Source: Methylobacterium sp. J-078 (GTDB taxonomy: Bacteria > Pseudomonadota > Alphaproteobacteria > Rhizobiales > Beijerinckiaceae). From it: a DNA stretch of 64,000 nucleotides. Position numbers and translations under genes: made by a program. Shown in pieces: positions 1-9,098 of the stretch. The notes beneath the pieces are model-generated. The model was not told the origin of the DNA. It was given only the letters and a program-made list of their open reading frames with translations, and did not search any database. Within the stretch, counting starts at the first letter, position 1. Each line of letters opens with the position of its first letter. The stretch covers positions 90,767-154,766 of the forward strand of contig NZ_JAKSYI010000118.1 in NCBI RefSeq assembly GCF_022829285.1, written 5' to 3'.

Positions 1-1
1 G

Positions 2-103
2 ATGCAGCCGGTGCGGCCACCGGCGGCGGAGAACGACAATCCCCTGTCGGGGTTCTGCCCCACGGTGGAAGCGAGCCTGCAGGCGGCGGGCTACCTGCGC
101 TGA
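2..103 (+). CDS. C-terminal end of an unidentified protein (partial)
   Basis: An open frame enters from the left edge and stops with TGA at 101-103. The last residues read ...CPTVEASLQAAGYLR. An ATG at position 2 could in principle make this a 33-residue peptide, but a truncated larger gene is more likely. No family is recognisable. It converges on the DUF2793 gene, whose stop lies 5 bases away. Confidence 0.35.
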   Translation: MQPVRPPAAENDNPLSGFCPTVEASLQAAGYLR

Positions 104-107
104 CGTC

Positions 108-1979
108 TCAGGGCGTGCCGGTTTCGAGGGCCGTGAGCCGCGCATCGAACCCGCGCGCCAGGAACAGCAGCAATTCGTCGGTGCGGAAGCCGTAGCGCTC
201 CCCGGCCGGCGTGCCCGGTGTCGCGGGCCGCGCCGGGATCGCGGGCCGCGTCGGCATCCCGTCCGCGCCGTATTCGGGCTCGGAGCCCGGTGTCGCGGGC
301 GCGGGTTCGGTTGCCGCCCAGGCATCGCGGCAGACGAGGCCGAGGGCGAAGGGGTCGAGGCCGTGCCCGGCCAGGACCGCGATCGCCCGCTGGACCGTCA
401 GGCCCACATGGAGCCGCGCGCCGTCGCCCTTGGCCGCCACGGCGTCGAGGAATCGGAACGTCCCGATCTCCCGCGCCAGGGCGGTCGCCGCCGCGATCTG
501 CGCCTCCGTCAGCGGCGTCACGGGCGTCTTCTCGCGAGCATCCGACGTGTTGATGCTGCCGGTCGCCGCGTAGACCACCGTGGCGCGCTGCGTCGCGGTG
601 CCAAAGCTGAACGCGTTGTCCGTGCCGTGCGCGACCACCCCGCCGAAGGTCGCCGGCCCGCTCGTCGCGAGCGAGCGGAACGTGCCGATGCCGGCGGTGT
701 ACGCGGTTCCGGCGGCCAGGATGACGCCGATGCCGAGCTTGAGGGAGCTTTCCTCCCCGTTGACGCAGGCCACGAGGAGCCAGTTCGAGGGTGTCTGGAA
801 GTTCGCGCCGAAGCTCGTGATGCGCAGCGTCACCGCACTTTTGCCCCCGCCCGGCGTATGGACGGCCCAGAGCCCTTCCCACGCGTTCAGGACGATGCCC
901 TCCGCGTTGGCTGGGCGCGCGACACCGTTATAGACCTGTTCGGCGGGGATGCCGCCGCTCGGAAAGTTCACCTCCACGTGGCCCTCGATCGCGGTCTCCT
1001 GGCCGACCGGAATGCACAGGAAGCGGTTGGTCCACCGGACCCGGCCGCCCGGCCCGCCCCAGGTGATCGTCCCGCCGCCGGTCATGGTCGCTTGCGCCTT
1101 GAGGTAGTCGCTCGCGGCGCCCGACAGGGTGCCGAGGCCGGTGTCGAGGCGCGTGCGCGGGGTGGTCGTGCCGAGGCCGAGATTGCCGGCGCCGTCCACG
1201 CGCAGGCGTTCCGTGCCGGCGGTGGCGACGGCCCAGCGGTCGGCGCCTGGGGAGAACGTGCCCGTATCCGGGTCGCCCGCTGCCGCCAGCGCGGGGGCGG
1301 CGGCGGCGCCCGCCACCACGGCCAGCGCCCCGGTGCCACGGTTGACCCGCAGGGCTTCGCGGAAGGTGCTGCCATCGGCCGAGACCTTCAGGGACAGGTC
1401 GTCGTCGCCGGTGAGGCCGAGCTCGGCCCTGCCGGAAAAGCCGCTCTGAAACAGGAGCGAGAGGACGTTGCCGGCGGCCTGCTTGTTGAGGATGTAGCGC
1501 AGGTCGCCCGATCCGCCCTCGCCGGTGGTCAGGGCGGTCCACAGGGCCTTGTTCAGCTTGGCGGCGAACGGGTTGCCGGCATCCGCCGTCGTGCCGAGCC
1601 CCACGCGCGCGAGGTTCTGCAGGGCCGCGATGGTGCTGCCGAGGGCGATCCAGGCGCTGCCCGAATGGACGTAGACCAGGCCCTCGTCGGCGATCCAGGC
1701 AAGCCAGCCCGCCCGGGGGACCGCGCCGATCCAGACCCCGTCCTGGAAGCGGACGACCTGCCCCGAGAGCCCGGCCCAGGCCCCGGTCGGCTCGGACGCC
1801 AGCACGAGATAGCGATCGCCCTCGGTTGGGCTCGGTGGCGGGCTCGCCCGGTCCTTGTCGAGGCAGGCGAGGTGGACCAGGGCGTCGAGCTCGGCCAGGG
1901 CCTCGTTGTGGGTGACGTGCTTCTGGGCCTGCCCCGCCGCGATCAGCGGCAGGGCGAGGCGGGGGGTGGTCTCGGACAT
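108..1979 (-). CDS. DUF2793 protein with a C-terminal S74-type intramolecular chaperone domain
   Basis: This 623-residue protein starts with a DUF2793-like module (about residues 1-110; PRLALPLIAAGQAQKHVTHNEA is the family hallmark, here in shortened mention). DUF2793 proteins are found next to GTA and phage tail genes in alphaproteobacteria. The middle is low-complexity and beta-rich, as in tail fibres. The last 140 or so residues contain TSDAREK and ERYGFRTDELL, which resemble the peptidase S74/endosialidase chaperone domain that trimerises and then cleaves itself from phage fibres and spikes. It follows the host-specificity gene with a 44-base gap in the same direction, so it is probably a receptor-binding or fibre component of the GTA particle. 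The fibre role is inferred; the two domain assignments are by eye. Confidence 0.75.
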   Translation of the reverse strand: MSETTPRLALPLIAAGQAQKHVTHNEALAELDALVHLACLDKDRASPPPSPTEGDRYLVLASEPTGAWAGLSGQVVRFQDGVWIGAVPRAGWLAWIADEGLVYVHSGSAWIALGSTIAALQNLARVGLGTTADAGNPFAAKLNKALWTALTTGEGGSGDLRYILNKQAAGNVLSLLFQSGFSGRAELGLTGDDDLSLKVSADGSTFREALRVNRGTGALAVVAGAAAAPALAAAGDPDTGTFSPGADRWAVATAGTERLRVDGAGNLGLGTTTPRTRLDTGLGTLSGAASDYLKAQATMTGGGTITWGGPGGRVRWTNRFLCIPVGQETAIEGHVEVNFPSGGIPAEQVYNGVARPANAEGIVLNAWEGLWAVHTPGGGKSAVTLRITSFGANFQTPSNWLLVACVNGEESSLKLGIGVILAAGTAYTAGIGTFRSLATSGPATFGGVVAHGTDNAFSFGTATQRATVVYAATGSINTSDAREKTPVTPLTEAQIAAATALAREIGTFRFLDAVAAKGDGARLHVGLTVQRAIAVLAGHGLDPFALGLVCRDAWAATEPAPATPGSEPEYGADGMPTRPAIPARPATPGTPAGERYGFRTDELLLFLARGFDARLTALETGTP

Positions 1980-2023
1980 CGGCCGGCTCCGGAACGGGGT
2001 TGAGGACGGGAAGCATGCCCGGT

Positions 2024-5000
2024 TCAGGGCGCGCGGACCGGGAGGCGGCCGCGCGTCGCCGGGCCGGGCCCGGTCAGGGTGCCGATCTGGGCGACGGCGA
2101 CGTCGAGCCGGTCTTGAGGGCCGCCGAAATCGGCGGCCTCGTCGGCGGCGGCGTAGAGCAGGCCCGGCCCGTCCGCCGTCAGGCTGCGCAGGCTCGCGCC
2201 GTCGCGTCCGAACACCGTGACCCGGTAGGCGTCGGGCGCTTCCCCCGGCGGTTCGGCCACGTCCCAGGAATCGCCGTCGCGCCGGGCCCGGCGCATCCAG
2301 GACAGGCGCACGCCCGCCGGCTCCCGCCGGGCGCGCAGATGGACCGGGCGTAAGGGACGGAAGGCGTCCAGGCCGGCCTGCGCGGACAGCTCCACGAAGG
2401 CCGGGTCGGCGGGATCGCGCTCGGCGGGGCCGATCCGGTAGCGGAAGCGCCGTCCGGCCTCGTCGAGGCGCGTGACGAGGGGCACGATCGCCGCGTCGAG
2501 GCGCACGACGAGGCTGCCGGCCGGGATGGGCCGCCCGGCTGCGGCCTCGCTCCCGGCGAGCCCCCGCAGGAGGCCGGTCAGGCGGTAGGTCTCCCGCCCG
2601 ATCAGCGCGGCGCCCGCCGCCGAGATCAGCTCGATGTCGCCGTCGGGCCCCCGCAGGGCGAAGAGGTTGCCGCCCGCGAGGGCCGCGTCCGGGGCGATCG
2701 ATCCGAGATCGCCCGCATGCCGCAGGCGGACGTCGAGCCGGGCGCCCCGGTCGAAGCGCCAGAGCGGGCCGGGGGCGAGTTCGGTCAGGGTCTCGCCGAG
2801 GGCGGCGGGGTAGTCGACAGTTCCGAACGGGCTCAAGGGGGCCTCGGCGCCCTCCGCCCGCCAGATCGCCACCGTGCCGGGCCAGGGATCGGCCGCCACC
2901 GCCAGCACCTGGAGGGGCGCCGGTGCGCCGCGATCGGCCGGCAGGTCGAGGGCGACCGCGAAGGGCGGCCCGGCGAGCGCCGGCAGGGCGCGGCGCGGGC
3001 GCGCCTCCGCCCGGTCGCCGGCCCGGGACGGGCCACCGGCGAGCGGCACCCCGCGCGTCTCCACCTGGCGGCCGAGCGGATTGTCGGCGATGCGCAGGAT
3101 GCGGTGGGGCGCGCCCTCGCCCGGCAGGGCGAGGAGGTCGCCGGGCACGAGGTCGATCCGGCGCGGGCTCACGGTAAAGCGGGCGGTGTCGCGGGCGGCG
3201 AGGCGGGCGTCGAGGGCGGCCTCGGCCAGGGCCTCGGCGCTCTCGCGGCGGGTGACGATGGCGGCCTCCATCCGCGCCTCGCGCCGGCGCGCGTCGGTGG
3301 GGCGGATCGCGGCGGCGCTGGCGCGGCGGTATTCGGGGCTGTCCGCGTCGGTGAAGCCGAACTCGACCGAGCGGGGCAGTTCCGCCTCCTCCGCGCGGAC
3401 CCGGTTCAGGGGCGCGTCCCCGGCCCGCATCGTCACGAGGTCGCCGGCCTCCAGAACCAGCGGGTCCGTGCGGCGCGGCCCGCTCACGGTCAGGGTCCCG
3501 GCCAAGGCCGCGACGTCGAGGCCGTAGACCTCCGCGAGGGGCTCCAGGGCGGCCCGGGCCGACATCGGCCGGTCGATGACGTAGCCGTCGAGGAAGGCGT
3601 CCGCCGTGATCGCGGCCGGCACGGCGATGCCGAGGTCGGACAGGATCGCGCCGACGAGGCGGTCGAGTTCCAGCCCCTCCAGGCGCCCGGTGATCCAGTG
3701 GCCCACCGCCCAGTTGCCGGCATCCGCCCAGACGGTGTCGAAGTCGGGAAAGGCCGGGAAGGGCCGCGCGTCCCAGGCCCAGACGAAGATCAAATCGGCC
3801 GGCACCATGCGTCCGCCGTAGAGGGGCGAGACCGGGTTGTGGGCGGGCTCGAAGCCGGGCAGGGCGGGGTCGAACCGGCCCAGGATGGCGGCGAGGCCCC
3901 GGGCCTGGATCAGGTCGTCCCGCATCCCCCGCGAGTGCGGCGGGGCGGCGTTCTCAGCGGATTTCGGGTCGGGGAAGACGTTGGGCCCGTTGGTGCCTCG
4001 GTCCACCGCCGGCACGCCGATCTCGGTGAGCCAGATCGGCTTGGCGTGGGGCACCCAGGCGGTGGTCCGGGTCTCGCGGCCGCCGTCGCGCTCGACATGG
4101 GGGTTCGACCACCAGCCCACGAGGTCCTTGGCCCGGTGGATCCAGGGCTTGCCGTAGGCCCCGTCGGTGATCGGCGTGCGGACCTGCGCGGCCCGGTCGG
4201 CGGCGTCGCGATAGTACCAGTCGAACGCTTCCCCGGCGCCGATCCGGTCCTTCAGGTAGGCCCGGTCGTAGATGTCCCCGGCGAGCGCCCGGTCGGCGTG
4301 GGTGGCCCCGTCGCGCCAGTCGCTGAGCGGCGGGTAGTAGTCGATCCCGACGGCGTCGATGGCCGGGTCGGAAAAGAGGGCGTCGAGGGGAAAGCGGATC
4401 GTCGCCCCGCCGTCGCGGACATCCGCCCCGTACTCGGTCCAGTCGGCGGCGTAGACGAGCTTCACGCCGGCCCCGAGGCGGGCGCGCACCGCCCGGGCGA
4501 GATCGCGGAACCCCGCCACCGCCGGGTAGGCGCCGCCCGCGCCGCGCACCCGGGTGAGGCCGACGAACTCGCTGCCGACGATGAAGCCGGCGATGTCCAC
4601 CCCCTGCGCCATCCAGGCGGCGGCCAGATCCGCGTAGTGCAGCAGGAACCCGCGATAGGATTCGAAGAACGCGGCCACCTGCGCGTCCGCCGCCGCCGTG
4701 CCGTCGGGGCTTGCCGGCAGGCCGGGCGCGGGGTGGCAGGTGATGCGCCCGCGCCAGGGATAGGGCGGCTGGTTTCCGGCCCCGCGCGGATCGGGCCGGG
4801 TGTTGCCGGTAGGCACATCCATCATCACGAAGGGATAGAGCACCACGCCGAGGCCGCGCCGGCGCAGCTCGGCCACGAGCCGGGTCAGGCCCGCATCCGA
4901 GGGGGTGCCGCCATAGGCGGAGCCGCCCCCCGGCGCCGCCGAGACGCGGCCGACCTGCGCCCGTCCGAGGCCGGCCACCGACCAGATGTCGCCGGTCGTC

Positions 5001-5908
5001 ACCTTGGTGGCATTGTCGACCTTCGGCTGGATCGTGCAGGCGCCGACGCGCAGGTCGTCGCCGAACCAGCTCGCCACCACGGAGACGCGGGTCAGGCGCG
5101 GGCACAGGGCCTGGAGCGCGTCGAGGGAGGCGACGACGTCGGTGCCGGCCTGAAGCTGGAACCGGTTGGCGGGCCGCGTGGTCCCGAAGCCGGAATCCTC
5201 GGTGACGCGCGCCGGGTCGAGCCCGAACTCGGTGGAGCCGGGAATCAGGCAGACGGCCCGGATCATCCCGGCGAGCCCCGAGACCGGGCGGATCACCTCG
5301 AAGGCGAATTGCGGGACGCGGTTGCCGAACTCGGCCAGGGCCAGGCGCTCGAACACCACGTAGGTGAGGCCCCGATAGGCGGGCGCGTTCCCGGGCCCCT
5401 CCTTGGCGACGACGAGCGGGTCGGGTGCCTGGTCCGCCCCGCCCCGGTGCAGGCGGTACGCGAGGGTGGTCAGGTCGAGCTCGCGCCCGTCCGCCCAGAC
5501 CCGGCGGATGCCCGCGATCTCGCCCTCGCACAGGCCGATGGCGAGGTCGACGAAGTAGGCGTAGGCCGTGCGCACGGTTCGGCCGCCGCCCCCGCCGCCC
5601 TTGGCCCCGGCCGCCCGCTCGACGCTGGTGCTCGCGACCTCCAGGGGCCGCGTCGCCCAGATCAGGGTCCCACCGATCCGAGCCCGGCCGTAGACGCGCG
5701 GGATCGGGTCGCCCTCGGTGGAGCTCAGGCCCGCCACGTCTGACAGGCGCGGACCTTCGGTCCGGCGGGTGCCGGACCCGCCGAACAGGGCCCCGTCGAT
5801 GCCGGAGCCGGCGGCCGCGCCGACCGCGCTGCCGATGATGCCCCCGATCGGCCCGCCGAGCGCCGTGCCGACCGCCGCCCCGGCCGTTTGCAGGATCAGC
5901 GTGGCCAT
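2024..5908 (-). CDS. GTA host-specificity / tail-tip protein (gp15-like)
   Basis: This 1294-residue protein matches the family of large GTA gp15 tail-hub proteins in length, order and sequence. The glycine-rich N-terminus (about 1-45) is followed by a phage-tail baseplate module, a TIM-barrel glycoside-hydrolase-like domain (roughly 400-760, with WTEYG, GIDYYPP and WLTEIGVP segments) and a C-terminal tail-associated region. In the GTA of Rhodobacter this protein forms the baseplate megatron that contacts the recipient envelope. The barrel is thought to act on cell-surface glycans. It is the last of the classical tail genes here. In other genomes it directly follows gp14, but here a toxin-antitoxin pair read from the other strand separates the two. 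The start at 5908 gives the typical MATLILQ N-terminus. The frame looks intact throughout. Confidence 0.9.
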   Translation of the reverse strand: MATLILQTAGAAVGTALGGPIGGIIGSAVGAAAGSGIDGALFGGSGTRRTEGPRLSDVAGLSSTEGDPIPRVYGRARIGGTLIWATRPLEVASTSVERAAGAKGGGGGGRTVRTAYAYFVDLAIGLCEGEIAGIRRVWADGRELDLTTLAYRLHRGGADQAPDPLVVAKEGPGNAPAYRGLTYVVFERLALAEFGNRVPQFAFEVIRPVSGLAGMIRAVCLIPGSTEFGLDPARVTEDSGFGTTRPANRFQLQAGTDVVASLDALQALCPRLTRVSVVASWFGDDLRVGACTIQPKVDNATKVTTGDIWSVAGLGRAQVGRVSAAPGGGSAYGGTPSDAGLTRLVAELRRRGLGVVLYPFVMMDVPTGNTRPDPRGAGNQPPYPWRGRITCHPAPGLPASPDGTAAADAQVAAFFESYRGFLLHYADLAAAWMAQGVDIAGFIVGSEFVGLTRVRGAGGAYPAVAGFRDLARAVRARLGAGVKLVYAADWTEYGADVRDGGATIRFPLDALFSDPAIDAVGIDYYPPLSDWRDGATHADRALAGDIYDRAYLKDRIGAGEAFDWYYRDAADRAAQVRTPITDGAYGKPWIHRAKDLVGWWSNPHVERDGGRETRTTAWVPHAKPIWLTEIGVPAVDRGTNGPNVFPDPKSAENAAPPHSRGMRDDLIQARGLAAILGRFDPALPGFEPAHNPVSPLYGGRMVPADLIFVWAWDARPFPAFPDFDTVWADAGNWAVGHWITGRLEGLELDRLVGAILSDLGIAVPAAITADAFLDGYVIDRPMSARAALEPLAEVYGLDVAALAGTLTVSGPRRTDPLVLEAGDLVTMRAGDAPLNRVRAEEAELPRSVEFGFTDADSPEYRRASAAAIRPTDARRREARMEAAIVTRRESAEALAEAALDARLAARDTARFTVSPRRIDLVPGDLLALPGEGAPHRILRIADNPLGRQVETRGVPLAGGPSRAGDRAEARPRRALPALAGPPFAVALDLPADRGAPAPLQVLAVAADPWPGTVAIWRAEGAEAPLSPFGTVDYPAALGETLTELAPGPLWRFDRGARLDVRLRHAGDLGSIAPDAALAGGNLFALRGPDGDIELISAAGAALIGRETYRLTGLLRGLAGSEAAAGRPIPAGSLVVRLDAAIVPLVTRLDEAGRRFRYRIGPAERDPADPAFVELSAQAGLDAFRPLRPVHLRARREPAGVRLSWMRRARRDGDSWDVAEPPGEAPDAYRVTVFGRDGASLRSLTADGPGLLYAAADEAADFGGPQDRLDVAVAQIGTLTGPGPATRGRLPVRAP

Positions 5909-6036
5909 GGCGGTCTCCGGGTGAGGGCGACGAGAGCGACGAGGGCTGGAGCGCCGGCGGCGCGCGCACCGGGTCGGGTTCGGGCTATCGCGCCCCGCGG
6001 ACCCGCCGCCGCGCCCCGGCTCGTCCTTGCGGGTGA

Positions 6037-6051
6037 ATAGCGATATGCTAT
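6037..6051. promoter_or_regulatory. Palindrome in the toxin-antitoxin promoter
   Basis: The sequence ATAGCGATATGCTAT has 5-base inverted arms (ATAGC/GCTAT) around GATAT. It sits 9 bases before the toxin start codon and overlaps a plausible -10 hexamer (TATGCT), so transcripts would have almost no leader. This layout is typical of autoregulated toxin-antitoxin promoters. The operator role is inferred. Confidence 0.5.
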
Positions 6052-6060
6052 ATTTCAGCC

Positions 6061-6315
6061 GTGAAACGGATCGCGTACAGCAAGGCGGCCCTGAAGACGC
6101 TGAGCCGGATGCCGGCCAACGTCTCGGCGATGATCCGGTCCAAGATCGCCCTGTTGGCGGCCGATCCGGCGGCGCAGGCCAACAACGTGAAGGCCCTCAA
6201 GGGGGAGCCGGGGATCTATCGCCTGCGCGTCGGCGACTGGCGCGTCCTCTATACGGACCAGGGCGAGATCCTCGCCGTGATCCGGGTCGCCCCTCGGGGC
6301 AGCGCCTATGACTGA
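6061..6315 (+). CDS. RelE/ParE-family toxin
   Basis: This 84-residue protein has the compact RelE/ParE fold pattern: an N-terminal MKRIAYSKAALKTL strand-helix, a central helix and the C-terminal IYRLRVGDWRVLYTDQGE signature in which Arg and Asp/Arg residues contact RNA or gyrase in family members. It starts with GTG directly after a short promoter. An XRE-type gene lies 78 bases downstream and is the likely antitoxin. The order toxin first is that of HigBA and some RelE/XRE pairs. The pair sits on the strand opposite to the GTA operon, between gp15 and gp14, so it is an insertion into that cluster. RNA cleavage is the usual activity, but I cannot tell RelE from ParE action here. Confidence 0.85.
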   Translation: MKRIAYSKAALKTLSRMPANVSAMIRSKIALLAADPAAQANNVKALKGEPGIYRLRVGDWRVLYTDQGEILAVIRVAPRGSAYD

Positions 6316-6332
6316 CCCTGATGAAACCGCCG

Positions 6333-6392
6333 GAGCGGAACGCACCGAATTGGAATGCGCTGAAACGGAACTTGCTGGAATGGAACTCGGCC
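6333..6392 (+). repeat. Four degenerate 15-bp tandem repeats between toxin and antitoxin
   Basis: Four consecutive 15-base units (starting 6333, 6348, 6363, 6378) share a GGAA[CT] core at the same offset, for example GAGCGGAACGCACCG and AATTGGAATGCGCTG. The array fills the whole gap up to the antitoxin ATG at 6394. It could be an operator array, an RNA element controlling antitoxin translation, or expanded linker sequence. Confidence 0.6.
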
Positions 6393-6393
6393 C

Positions 6394-6768
6394 ATGAACG
6401 CCCAGACCATCGTCACCCCGGCGGGCGAGCGCCTCGTCGTCCTGTCCGAGGCCGATTTCCGCGTCCTGACCGAGGCGGCCGAGGACAATGCCGACCGCCT
6501 CGCGGTCCAGGAGTTCCGCCGCCGGCTCGCCGCCGGCGAAGAGGAACTGCTGCCCTCCGTCATGGTGGACCGCCTCCTGGCGGGCGAGAACCGCATCCGC
6601 GTCTGGCGCGAGCATCGCGGTCTCACCGCCCGCGCCCTGGCGGAGGCGGCCGGGATCGCCCAACCCTTCCTGTCGCAGATCGAGACGGGCAAGCGCGAGG
6701 GCACCGTGGACACCCTGCGTCGGATCGCCGAGGTCCTGTCGGTCGCGATCGACGACCTCGTCAGTTAG
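6394..6768 (+). CDS. XRE-family antitoxin
   Basis: This 124-residue protein pairs an N-terminal region of about 65 residues, reminiscent of Phd/YefM or DUF2683-type antitoxins (LVVLSEADFRVLTEAAED), with a C-terminal XRE helix-turn-helix (LTARALAEAAGIAQPFLSQIETGKREG). It would bind both the RelE-type toxin encoded just upstream and the operon promoter. The short palindrome before the toxin gene and the 15-bp repeats before this gene are candidate operators. Its stop overlaps the stop of the convergent NlpC/P60 gene by 4 bases, showing how tightly the pair is fitted into the GTA cluster. Confidence 0.85.
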   Translation: MNAQTIVTPAGERLVVLSEADFRVLTEAAEDNADRLAVQEFRRRLAAGEEELLPSVMVDRLLAGENRIRVWREHRGLTARALAEAAGIAQPFLSQIETGKREGTVDTLRRIAEVLSVAIDDLVS

Positions 6769-7235
6769 CCGTCGCCCACGCCGGGAAAGCGGAAAACGTG
6801 CGCGAGGTGGCGCAGCCACCAGCCCGTCAGGGCCACCTCCGTGACGGCGGCGCCGTCATAGGCGTGGACCATCGTGCCGGCGTGAGCGCCAGCGCCAGCG
6901 CCGGTGGCGATGGCGCAGTGCCGGGCCGGCAGGTGGGCGCGGAAGCGGAACAGCAGCACGTCGCCGGCCCGGGGCGGTCCGTCGACGGGCGCGAGGTGGC
7001 GCCTTGCCGCCTCCGCCAGGGGATCGCTGCCGGGGCGCGCCGATTCGGCCCAGGACGCGGAATAGGGCGGGGCCGCCTCCGGTTCGGGGCCGAGGGCCTC
7101 GCGCCAGACCCCGCGCAGGAGGCCGAGGCAGTCGCAGCCGACGCCCTTGAGGGAGGCCTGGTGGCGGTAGGGCGTGCCGATCCAGCCCCGCGCCAGGGCG
7201 ACGATCGTCTCGGGGTTCACCGTTTCGGTTTTCAT
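6765..7235 (-). CDS. GTA cell-wall peptidase, NlpC/P60 family (gp14-like)
   Basis: This 156-residue protein has the NlpC/P60 cysteine peptidase layout of GTA gp14: WIGTPYRHQAS, then GCDCLGLLRGVW with the catalytic Cys, then PARHCAIATG with the catalytic His. In the GTA particle this peptidase sits at the tail tip and helps DNA cross the recipient wall. The ATG at 7235 was chosen because it gives the usual short N-terminus (MKTETVNPETIVALA). It is read 8 bases after the DUF2163 gene in the same direction, which is the standard gp13-gp14 order. Confidence 0.9.
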   Translation of the reverse strand: MKTETVNPETIVALARGWIGTPYRHQASLKGVGCDCLGLLRGVWREALGPEPEAAPPYSASWAESARPGSDPLAEAARRHLAPVDGPPRAGDVLLFRFRAHLPARHCAIATGAGAGAHAGTMVHAYDGAAVTEVALTGWWLRHLAHVFRFPGVGDG

Positions 7236-7242
7236 GGCGGCC

Positions 7243-8136
7243 TCAGCGGAACAGGCTGCCGCCGTCGAGGCCCGGGCCGGAGCCGGGGACCGGGCGCAGC
7301 ACGAAGTCGTTACCCGGTAGGTGCGGGAAGCCCTGGAAGTTCGGCACGTTGGCGAACTTCTCGCGGCAGGTGGCCAGGCGCTTGTCGCAGCCCGCAATGA
7401 GGCGGAAGCGGTCGCCGGCCCGGATCGCGGCGGCGGGCGCCTGCCAGAGTTCGAGGCGGACCGCGCCGCCCGCCGCGACTTGCGCCCGCAGATCGGCCGC
7501 GTGGCCGCTGGCGGACCCGCTGGTCCAGACGAGCCGCCCGCCCGCGAACCAATGGTCCGGGAAAGCGCTCGCCAGCACCACCTCCAGGGTGCCGGGCTCG
7601 GGCGTGGCGCGGACGCTGCCGGTGGTGGAGAAGCGCGCGTCCGTCAGGTCGACCCGGCAGCGCGCATCGCCGAGATCGGCCCCGCAGGTGGCGCGGTAGG
7701 TCCGGCCCTGCTCGGCGTCGAGGCGGTCCATCAACCCGCGCAGCTCGGCCACGAAGGCGCCCCCGGCGCGACGGACCTCGCCGACCGTGCCGATCTCGAG
7801 GAGCAGGCGGGTCTCCGAGTCGCGCCAGTTCACCAGCCAGGTCTCCACGCCGGCCCCGTCGTAGAGGCCGCCCGCGATGTCGGCCTCCGTGAGGCCCATC
7901 GCGCTGAGCGCCCCCGCCACCTCGCCGCCCGCGATGGCGAAGCCGAGTTCGGCGCTGGCCTCGGCCGCCTCCAGGCCGGTGCCGGCCGCATGCGTCAGGC
8001 CCCCGAAGGTCAGGTCGCGGTCGTGGTCCGTGAAGCCGAGGCGCAGCCCGTCGCGCCGGGTGAGCGCCCAGCAATGGCACAGGGTGGTGGCCCCGCCGGC
8101 CAGATGCGCGGCGAGGTCGGGGGGCAGGTCGCGCAT
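7243..8136 (-). CDS. GTA tail protein, DUF2163 / phage BR0599 family (gp13-like)
   Basis: This 297-residue protein matches GTA gp13 in length and in sequence: an N-terminal TLCHCWALTRRDG segment, ...LGFTDHDRDL.., and a C-terminal Cys-rich part (CDKRLATCREKFANVPNFQGFPHLPG) typical of the family. In the Rhodobacter GTA this protein is the iron-sulphur-carrying tail hub that joins the tube to the baseplate. The Cys residues near the C-terminus (CGADLGDARC and CDK...C) are consistent with metal binding. Its upstream partner gp12 is not adjacent here: a three-gene cassette lies between them. Confidence 0.9.
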   Translation of the reverse strand: MRDLPPDLAAHLAGGATTLCHCWALTRRDGLRLGFTDHDRDLTFGGLTHAAGTGLEAAEASAELGFAIAGGEVAGALSAMGLTEADIAGGLYDGAGVETWLVNWRDSETRLLLEIGTVGEVRRAGGAFVAELRGLMDRLDAEQGRTYRATCGADLGDARCRVDLTDARFSTTGSVRATPEPGTLEVVLASAFPDHWFAGGRLVWTSGSASGHAADLRAQVAAGGAVRLELWQAPAAAIRAGDRFRLIAGCDKRLATCREKFANVPNFQGFPHLPGNDFVLRPVPGSGPGLDGGSLFR

Positions 8137-8164
8137 GGCCGGGAAAATCCTCGTGGAGACAGCC

Positions 8165-9073
8165 TCAGGAGCGCTGCGGGTTGACCCGCGGGTCGGCCCG
8201 GAGCCGAGCCACGGCGAGGTCGATGAACGCGCGCACCTTGGCGGGGGCGCGCCGGCCCTCGGGGCTGACGACGTGGACCGGCATCGGTGCCGCCTCCGGA
8301 TCGTCGAGGACGAGCCGCAGGCGCCCTTCCGCCAGCGCCGGGGCGACCTGGTAGGACAGGAACTGCGCGATGCCCTGGCCGGCGAGCGCCGCCGCCAGGA
8401 CGGAATCGATGGTGTTGCAGGTGAGCCGGGGGCGCGGGGCGCCCCGCGGCGACGGCTCGAAGCCCCCCTGCCCGAAGCCCCCCGGCCCGGTACTGGCCGA
8501 GCCGATGACGGCGTGGTCGCGCAGGTCCCGCGCGGTCGCGGGGGCGCCGTGCCGGTCGAGATAGTCCGGCGCCGCGCAGAGCACCCGGCGGACGGTGCCG
8601 ACCCGGATCGCCGCGAGGCCGGAATCGGCCAGCGGACCGATGCGGATGCCCGCGTCGGCGCCCTCGTCGATCAGGTTGATCACCCGGTCGAGGAACAGGG
8701 CACGGGCGCTGACGGCGGGGTGGCGCGCGAGGTACTCCGTGATCACGGGCAGCACGTAGAGCCGTCCGAACTGCACGGGCGCGGTGACGGTCAGGGTTCC
8801 CGACGGTGTCGCGTAGGAGCCGGATGCGGCGGCCTCCGCCTCCTCGATCTCGGCCAGGATGCGCCGGCAATCCTCCAGGTAGCGCCCGCCCGCCTCGGTG
8901 AGCTTCACCGTGCGGGTGGTGCGCGTCAGGAGCCGGGTCCCGATCCTGTCCTCCAGGGCGGCCACCGCCCGGGTCACGGCCGGCGGGCTCATGCCGAGCT
9001 GGCGTGCCGCTCCGGCAAAACCCCCGCTCTCCGCCACGCGGACGAAGACCCGCATTGCCTGCCACCGATCCAT
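8165..9073 (-). CDS. LysR-family transcriptional regulator
   Basis: This 302-residue protein has the LysR winged helix-turn-helix at residues 1-60 (MRVFVRVAESGGFAGAARQLGMSPPAVTRAVAALEDRIGTRLLTRTTR) and a periplasmic-binding-protein-like effector domain after it. It is read divergently from a glutathione S-transferase gene, with a 136-base gap containing a TTCC-N7-GGAA dyad, which is the usual LysR arrangement. It probably controls the GST and PNPOx-family genes. The three form a cassette between GTA genes gp13 and gp12 and are not GTA components. Confidence 0.9.
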   Translation of the reverse strand: MDRWQAMRVFVRVAESGGFAGAARQLGMSPPAVTRAVAALEDRIGTRLLTRTTRTVKLTEAGGRYLEDCRRILAEIEEAEAAASGSYATPSGTLTVTAPVQFGRLYVLPVITEYLARHPAVSARALFLDRVINLIDEGADAGIRIGPLADSGLAAIRVGTVRRVLCAAPDYLDRHGAPATARDLRDHAVIGSASTGPGGFGQGGFEPSPRGAPRPRLTCNTIDSVLAAALAGQGIAQFLSYQVAPALAEGRLRLVLDDPEAAPMPVHVVSPEGRRAPAKVRAFIDLAVARLRADPRVNPQRS

Positions 9074-9098
9074 GCCGTCCTCCGCGGGCCCTCGATTG

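Noticed and set aside
2717..5743. Very long open frame on the plus strand opposite the gp15-like gene
   Set aside because: The high GC content gives long antisense frames. The product has no recognisable domain and is dominated by Gly, Arg and Ala, while the minus-strand frame is a clear GTA protein.
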